A stretch of DNA of 9,288 bases. It comes from Pseudomonadota bacterium (GTDB lineage: Bacteria > Pseudomonadota > Alphaproteobacteria > Paracaedibacterales > CAITNM01). The notes beneath the pieces were generated by a model that saw nothing but the letters and a program-made list of their open reading frames with translations, did not search any database and had not been told where the DNA came from. Each line of letters starts with the position of its first letter. The first letter of the stretch is position 1. Of this stretch, positions 6,054-9,288 are shown piece after piece. The stretch covers positions 1-9,288 of the forward strand of contig JAPLON010000050.1 in the NCBI GenBank assembly GCA_026400695.1. The letters run 5' to 3'. The translations under genes were made by a program, and so were the position numbers.

Positions 6054-7008
6054 GAAATATGAAATTTTAGTTGAAGAGCATCACCATGGTACACGCCTAG
6101 ATAAGTTTTTGAGCATAGTCACTCCCCTAAGCCGAACTCGCATTCAAAGTCTGATAAAAGATCAAGCAATTGAGGTCGTTCCCCAAAAGCCTTTTGATGC
6201 CCACACAAAAATAAAATTAGGAGAAAACTACACAATCACCGTACCAGCAAGTATAGATGCTGATCCGTTGCCACAAGATATTGCCCTCAGCATTTTATTT
6301 GAAGACGATCAATTATTAGTTATCAATAAACCAGCTGATTTTGTTGTGCACCCTGCACCAGGGCACAGTAGTGGCACCCTAGTAAACGCACTCTTATACC
6401 ACTGTGGAGAAAGCCTCTCTGGAATCGGTGGGGTCAAACGACCTGGAATTATTCACCGTCTTGATAAAGACACCACAGGTATAATGGTTATCGCCAAAAC
6501 AGACATTGCCCACCAGGGCTTGTCTCAACAATTTCATGACAGGGACATTAACTTAAAAAAAATCTATTTGGCTTTAGTGTGGGGAAGACCATACCCTACT
6601 TCCAGAATAATCGATGCACCAATTGGGCGCCACCCAAAAGACCGGCAGAAAATGTCGATAAACAAACATGGAAAAAATGCTCAAACTTCTTATAAAGTAA
6701 TAAAATCGTTCAGTAGCAAAGTAGATATTCAAAGCCAGATAAGCCTAATAGAATGCGAATTACACACAGGTCGCACTCACCAAATTCGTGTACATTTGCA
6801 ACACCTAGGCACTCCAATTATAGGGGATGCAATTTATGGAAAAAGCCGCACCAAGAAAGACCTGTGGCCAAGTATAATTTATGATTTTCCACGTCAAGCA
6901 TTACACGCCCATAAACTAGATTTTTTGCATCCAACAACCAACGAACAGATATCACTATCTGCCACATTGGCCGAGGATATGGCTAATTTGATAGATGAAT
7001 TGAATTAG
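6046..7008 (+). CDS. rluD: RluA-family ribosomal large subunit pseudouridine synthase, RluD-like
   Basis: The enzyme converts uridines of 23S rRNA to pseudouridine. The 320 residues have an N-terminal S4 RNA-binding domain (about 15-70, GTRLDKFLSIVTPLSRTRIQ). The catalytic domain shows INKPADFVVHPAPGHSSGTL (93-112), the active-site motif HRLDKDTTG at 137-145 with catalytic D140, KIYLALVWG at 172-180 and ELHTGRTHQIRVHLQHLG at 238-255. S4 plus this core fits RluC and RluD; VVHPAPGH points to RluD, whose known targets are helix 69 positions such as 1911, 1915 and 1917. Length is normal, so the gene looks intact although IS6 remains begin about four bases after its stop. It overlaps the NDUFA12 gene by 8 bases, with GGA in that gene as a possible ribosome binding site. 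Confidence 0.93.
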   Translation: MNEKYEILVEEHHHGTRLDKFLSIVTPLSRTRIQSLIKDQAIEVVPQKPFDAHTKIKLGENYTITVPASIDADPLPQDIALSILFEDDQLLVINKPADFVVHPAPGHSSGTLVNALLYHCGESLSGIGGVKRPGIIHRLDKDTTGIMVIAKTDIAHQGLSQQFHDRDINLKKIYLALVWGRPYPTSRIIDAPIGRHPKDRQKMSINKHGKNAQTSYKVIKSFSSKVDIQSQISLIECELHTGRTHQIRVHLQHLGTPIIGDAIYGKSRTKKDLWPSIIYDFPRQALHAHKLDFLHPTTNEQISLSATLAEDMANLIDELN

Positions 7009-7011
7009 AAA

Positions 7012-7292
7012 GAACCCTCCAGTGATTTTTAAGTACACTTCATCAATATGCCACTTATCGTTAAATCCAGAGCGGCGTTTTCGGATACGGCTAGCATAGC
7101 TGACCCCCATCGATATACCCAAGCACGAATCGTTTCATAAGTTACCTCAATGCCTCGTTCTAAGAGAATCTCTTGGACATCGCGGTAACTTAAGCAATAG
7201 CGCAAATATAAGCGTACCGCGTAGCCGATTACTGATTTTGGGTGACGATACCTTTTGTAAGATTCAGACACAACTGACAGTTCTATGAGCAA
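7012..7292 (-). pseudogene. IS6-family transposase, frameshifted and truncated
   Basis: The frame starts with TTG at 7292 (a TAA lies just upstream in frame). It reads the IS6 helix-turn-helix region: YKRYRHPKSVIGYAVRLYLR, LSYRDVQEILLERG and VTYETIRAWVYRWG. After that it goes wrong. In the next frame the sequence continues with YASRIRKRRSGFNDKWHIDE and then VYLKITGG, which is the expected family sequence including the first Asp of the DDE triad (HIDE). One missing base in the five-base C-run at 7104-7108 (G-run on the coding strand) accounts for the switch. The shifted frame ends at 7029. The second Asp, the final Glu and the C-terminus are absent. The pairing of a frameshift with a truncation marks an old, dead copy. 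Confidence 0.85.
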
Positions 7293-7346
7293 AAATTATA
7301 TCAATATACAGCTTTTTAATTCAGATGCACTTAACTTGACAGTGCC
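7012..7346 (-). mobile_element. IS6-family remnant A (5' end kept, 3' half lost)
   Basis: The element reads on the minus strand. Its outer end at 7346 is GGCACTGTCAAGTTAAGT; the IS26 end also begins GGCACTGT. The transposase begins 54 bases further in. Recognisable transposase sequence stops at about 7015, just after the first catalytic region, and rluD begins within a few bases. No 3' terminal repeat is present, so the right half and the duplicated target on that side are gone. It cannot move on its own. Confidence 0.8.
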
Positions 7347-7375
7347 GATAATAAAGCAGAATAGGTCAATATTGG

Positions 7376-8062
7376 CTACTTCATTAGTCCAATCACAAAA
7401 TTTGTACCTCCTTGGGGGTGTGCTATAAATGAAACTTCGCATTCTACTGGTTTCTTACCTTTAAATCTAACTGTCCATTTTTCTGTTCTAATAGGTGAAA
7501 CGTTTAGAATTGCCGCTTCTAGAACGGGTGGACCAGTTGGAGGATCAGAAAACTGTGCGGAGGCAAGAGCAATAAGGCTCGGCGCCATATCCGAAATTAG
7601 TCGGAAATCAGCTTCGGTGCTTCCAAGATAAAGTAAGGTAACTTTATCTGCTCCTTCATTTAGGTCGGTGAGAGGAGTGTTCATAAATGCAAAAACTGTA
7701 TCTAAAGGAGCAATTCCGCTACGCCTGAAGAAACGTGTCTCAAATAAAGCTCGTACTTCTCTCTCATTATCATCTTTAATCTTTGCAGTGATGAGAAAAT
7801 GCTGGAATTTTTCTCTGTATGGGTAGGTAATATTGATTACCCCAGTTACTTGAAAACTATTTTTAATAGATCTTGCGGAGAAAGAATCCCCGAAATAAAT
7901 CTGTGAGACTTTCTCTCTAAGGATTTCCTCTTGTTTTTGATTTAAGGAGTCTGAGGCTCCATATCCATTGCTTTGGTGAGGCTTTTGATAAGTTCCTTGT
8001 TGGGCGCAAGAAGATAAAAACAGGAAAGAAAAAAGTAAGAATGATAAAAGTTTTTTGTGCAC
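7376..8062 (-). CDS. Predicted lipoprotein of unknown function between IS6 remnants
   Basis: I do not recognise this 228-residue protein. It begins MHKKLLSFLLFSFLFLSSCAQQ, a textbook lipoprotein signal: basic start, long hydrophobic core and an LSSC lipobox with C19 as the lipidation site. Ala at +2 and Gln at +3 suggest sorting to the outer membrane. A polar linker (about 20-45) follows, then a mixed alpha/beta domain of about 180 residues. Local features are REVRALFETRFFRRSG, a proline-rich SDPPTGPP near 172-179, and a C-terminal KKPVECEVSFIAHPQGG with one Cys. There are no transmembrane segments after the signal. The start is GTG at 8062 with no clear ribosome binding site. It lies alone between two same-strand IS6 remnants, which suggests it arrived with, or was isolated by, IS activity. 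It is fully open, so it may still be functional. Confidence 0.75.
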   Translation of the reverse strand: MHKKLLSFLLFSFLFLSSCAQQGTYQKPHQSNGYGASDSLNQKQEEILREKVSQIYFGDSFSARSIKNSFQVTGVINITYPYREKFQHFLITAKIKDDNEREVRALFETRFFRRSGIAPLDTVFAFMNTPLTDLNEGADKVTLLYLGSTEADFRLISDMAPSLIALASAQFSDPPTGPPVLEAAILNVSPIRTEKWTVRFKGKKPVECEVSFIAHPQGGTNFVIGLMK

Positions 8063-8132
8063 GCAAGTTTACAAAGTACAAAAGTTAGCTCCCACATTAT
8101 AAATTACTTTTTTCTGTATTCAAGCTTTATTC

Positions 8133-8373
8133 TTAAAAAATTTCTAAATTCAGTTCACTTTCTGAAAGATCCTGATTGCAATAGTCCAAAGCAGCTTTGT
8201 TAGCGCTGCACTTATCAACTATTACTTTTTCTGGTCTACCATTATGCTTAATGGCTTTCTTGAAGAAAGCCTTGGCAGCAGCCGCGTCTCGTCGCGCTCT
8301 CAACAGAAATTCTATAGTCTTGCCTTCCTTGTCAACTTCTCTATATAGGTAAACTCATTACGCTAACTTCCAT
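8133..8373 (-). pseudogene. IS6-family transposase, internally deleted and C-terminally truncated
   Basis: From 8354 the frame reads VYLYREVDKEGKTIEF, then LLRARRDAAAAKAFFKKAIK, HNGRPEKVIVDKCSANKAAL and a short tail, stopping with TAA at 8135-8133. This is the central part of an IS6 DDE transposase, with the second catalytic Asp in VIVDK. The third residue (Glu in the VEQDHR region) and the C-terminus are missing. Upstream, possible start codons at 8373 (MEVSVMSLPI) and 8358 (MSLPI) lie where the gene should begin, but both run into TAG in a frame different from the body. The whole helix-turn-helix and first-Asp region is deleted at the string CCTATATA (8349-8342). It is non-functional. Confidence 0.85.
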
Positions 8374-8403
8374 TCACTGGCTTTTAACAGATGCAACAGA
8401 ACC
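8133..8403 (-). mobile_element. IS6-family remnant B (5' end and transposase middle)
   Basis: The minus-strand element has an IS6-type end at 8403-8388, GGTTCTGTTGCATCTG, like the GGTTCTGTTGCAAA ends of IS257/IS431. About 50 bases later it joins the middle of a transposase gene, and transposase sequence ends at 8133. It shares TGCATCTG and a following TTAAAA with the end of remnant A but differs in the first bases, so the two are related, not identical, elements. Confidence 0.75.
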
Positions 8404-8868
8404 AACTTTTTTATTGCAAATAAAAAGAATTATTGCTACACAAGATACGTGATTAATGTAACTTATAATTTAAGTGTAATAGTATGATTACTTTATTAAA
8501 ATGTAATAATTTATCTCAGGCTTATCCAGTGACGATATTGCATGCATTAATCAATACTTTAAAGATCTACAATAAATCGTTGATCTTTATCAGTTTTCAA
8601 CACATCGACTTAGACGCTTGGTAATAAGCTACCACGTCAATTCATAAAATTGATCACTAGTTTACATGAAAATGATAGTGAACTGTATTGGTTTGCTTCA
8701 TCGTAACTTTGAACCTTAAACAAAAATTAGCTTGCTACTTGAGTTTTGTTAAGTGGGTGTCAGGAGCTATTCTTTTTCATTACCACGTAAGCAAAGATCA
8801 ATTAATTATGAAATAATTACAATATCTTAATTATTAGAAACCAACATTTACGAACAGAAGGATACAAA
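8404..8868. other. 465-base AT-rich stretch without a convincing gene
   Basis: Stops are frequent in all frames. The longest piece noted is an open frame at 8484-8624 on the plus strand (46 codons, MITLLKCNNLSQAY...) with no ribosome binding site. Its opening faintly recalls the start of an ABC ATPase but stops before any Walker motif. A second frame over the same bases gives SSDDIACINQYFKDLQ, so this could be a decayed gene with frameshifts. A string similar to the IS1595-like end occurs at 8751-8768. The last 100 bases probably hold the promoter of the exported protein gene; TACAAT at 8818-8823 is a fair -10 but has no matching -35. Confidence 0.5.
8751..8768 (-). repeat. String resembling the IS1595-like terminal repeat
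   Basis: The minus strand reads AGCTCCTGACACCCACTT. It shares CTGACACC and the following ACTT with the candidate IS end at 124-141, in the same orientation. If it is an IS end, the element body would lie to the left (8404-8750), but no transposase sequence is recognisable there, so it would be a solo or decayed end. Confidence 0.25.
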
Positions 8869-9288
8869 ATGTTAAAAATTAAAAAACTATATATGCCACT
8901 TTTAATATCATCAATCTTAAATACGGGATATGTGTATGCATCATCAGAGGTTAATACTGTAAACAGCAGCACCCCTGACGAAAAAACATCGCCCGCAAGA
9001 ATTGCGTTTAATAGAGCTATAGAAATGATGCAAGAATTTGCCCTTGATGAATCAGGTAACATGAAACATCCAAAAGCAGTTGTGGAAGCTGTGGAGGAAT
9101 GTAAGAAGAATAGTAATTGTTTAGAGAGATGGAAAACTACAATAACAGAAGGTTCAGAAGATAGGCATATATATTACTATGTGGACTACATCTATGACAT
9201 CCATGCCCTTTTTCCTCCTCACGGAAATAGAACTGTTTGCCTACGATACCTTTCCTACATCAGACCTACTACTGCTACTGCTACTGCT
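8869..9288 (+). CDS. Exported protein of unknown function, cut by window edge
   Basis: An open frame of 140 codons runs off the right edge. AAGGA sits six bases before the ATG, the best ribosome binding site in the right third. The protein starts with a signal peptide (MLKIKKLYMPLLISSILNTG) and a likely signal peptidase I site after VYA at residues 22-24, so it is secreted or periplasmic. The mature part has a Ser/Thr-rich linker, a helical segment with two Cys in VEECKKNSNCLERW (about 74-87), and a Tyr-rich IYYYVDYIYDIHALF (101-115). It then has a third Cys in RTVCLRYL (121-128) and ends in Thr-Ala repeats at the edge. I do not recognise the family. The CxxxxxC pair suggests a helical hairpin held by a disulfide; that is inference. 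The short-repeat tail may be a length-variable region or linker. Confidence 0.75.
   Translation, partial: MLKIKKLYMPLLISSILNTGYVYASSEVNTVNSSTPDEKTSPARIAFNRAIEMMQEFALDESGNMKHPKAVVEAVEECKKNSNCLERWKTTITEGSEDRHIYYYVDYIYDIHALFPPHGNRTVCLRYLSYIRPTTATATA
9271..9288 (+). repeat. ACTGCT hexanucleotide tandem repeat, open at window edge
   Basis: At least three exact copies of ACTGCT run to the last base, preceded by a related ACT. In the exported protein each unit encodes Thr-Ala. The true copy number is unknown because the repeat continues past the window. Confidence 0.8.

Noticed and set aside
7012..8403. A complete composite IS6 transposon carrying the lipoprotein
   Set aside because: Both IS6 copies are missing catalytic parts, remnant A lacks its 3' end and remnant B its 3' end, so no intact unit or matching target duplication is visible.
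8461..8520. Inverted-repeat-like GTAATAGTATGATTAC as a hairpin or operator
   Set aside because: Short and AT-rich with imperfect pairing; not above what such DNA gives by chance.
8484..8624. Calling the 46-codon frame a real small gene
   Set aside because: No ribosome binding site, no conserved motif and no coupling to a neighbour; kept only as a possible relic.
1..9288. CRISPR array, phage genes or a toxin-antitoxin pair
   Set aside because: I read both strands for spaced repeats, phage structural or integrase motifs and small paired genes and saw none.

Overview
The window reads as chromosome of an AT-rich alphaproteobacterium, possibly an intracellular or Holosporales/Rickettsiales-like lineage. 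The basis is gene family type: an NDUFA12-type complex I protein, an alphaproteobacterial 'MREGSLEAPI' iron-sulfur protein, KdsB with the alpha-style NVQGDLP and NLPSGTDR motifs, and a System I cytochrome c maturation cluster. The lineage below class level is inference.

Layout. The left edge (1-141) holds the 5' end of an IS1595-type transposase on the minus strand. Next is a GFA-domain zinc protein (288-755, minus) lying between two near-identical 23-base direct repeats (176-198 and 916-938). A two-cluster, CCG-domain iron-sulfur protein (1017-2360) follows, then tRNA-Arg(TCT) at 2438-2514 with its CCA encoded. A tight plus-strand block comes next: kdsB, an unrecognised 48-residue single-span membrane protein, ccmC, a minimal 28-residue ccmD and ccmE. 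The last four overlap end to start. The two small genes are easily missed because of their length.

A FlhF-like SRP GTPase (4627-5640, minus) converges on ccmE. It is divergent from a two-gene unit of an NDUFA12-family protein and an RluD-type pseudouridine synthase, which overlap by 8 bases.

The character changes after 7008. Two differently damaged IS6-family remnants in the same orientation (7012-7346 and 8133-8403) flank a single lipoprotein gene of unknown function (7376-8062, minus). The first remnant has lost a base in a G-run and everything after the first catalytic Asp region. The second keeps its end and the middle of the transposase but has an internal deletion and no C-terminus. 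About 465 bases of AT-rich, apparently decayed DNA follow. The window closes inside an exported protein of unknown function (8869 onward), with an ACTGCT hexanucleotide repeat running off the edge.

How it fits together. The left two thirds is housekeeping: lipopolysaccharide Kdo activation, heme delivery for c-type cytochromes, complex I and ribosome modification. The right third is accessory and IS-scarred. I see no complete defence system, CRISPR array, phage or toxin-antitoxin pair. The most interesting material is the pair of tiny membrane genes in the ccm block, the lipoprotein isolated between IS6 scars, and the unknown exported protein at the edge.
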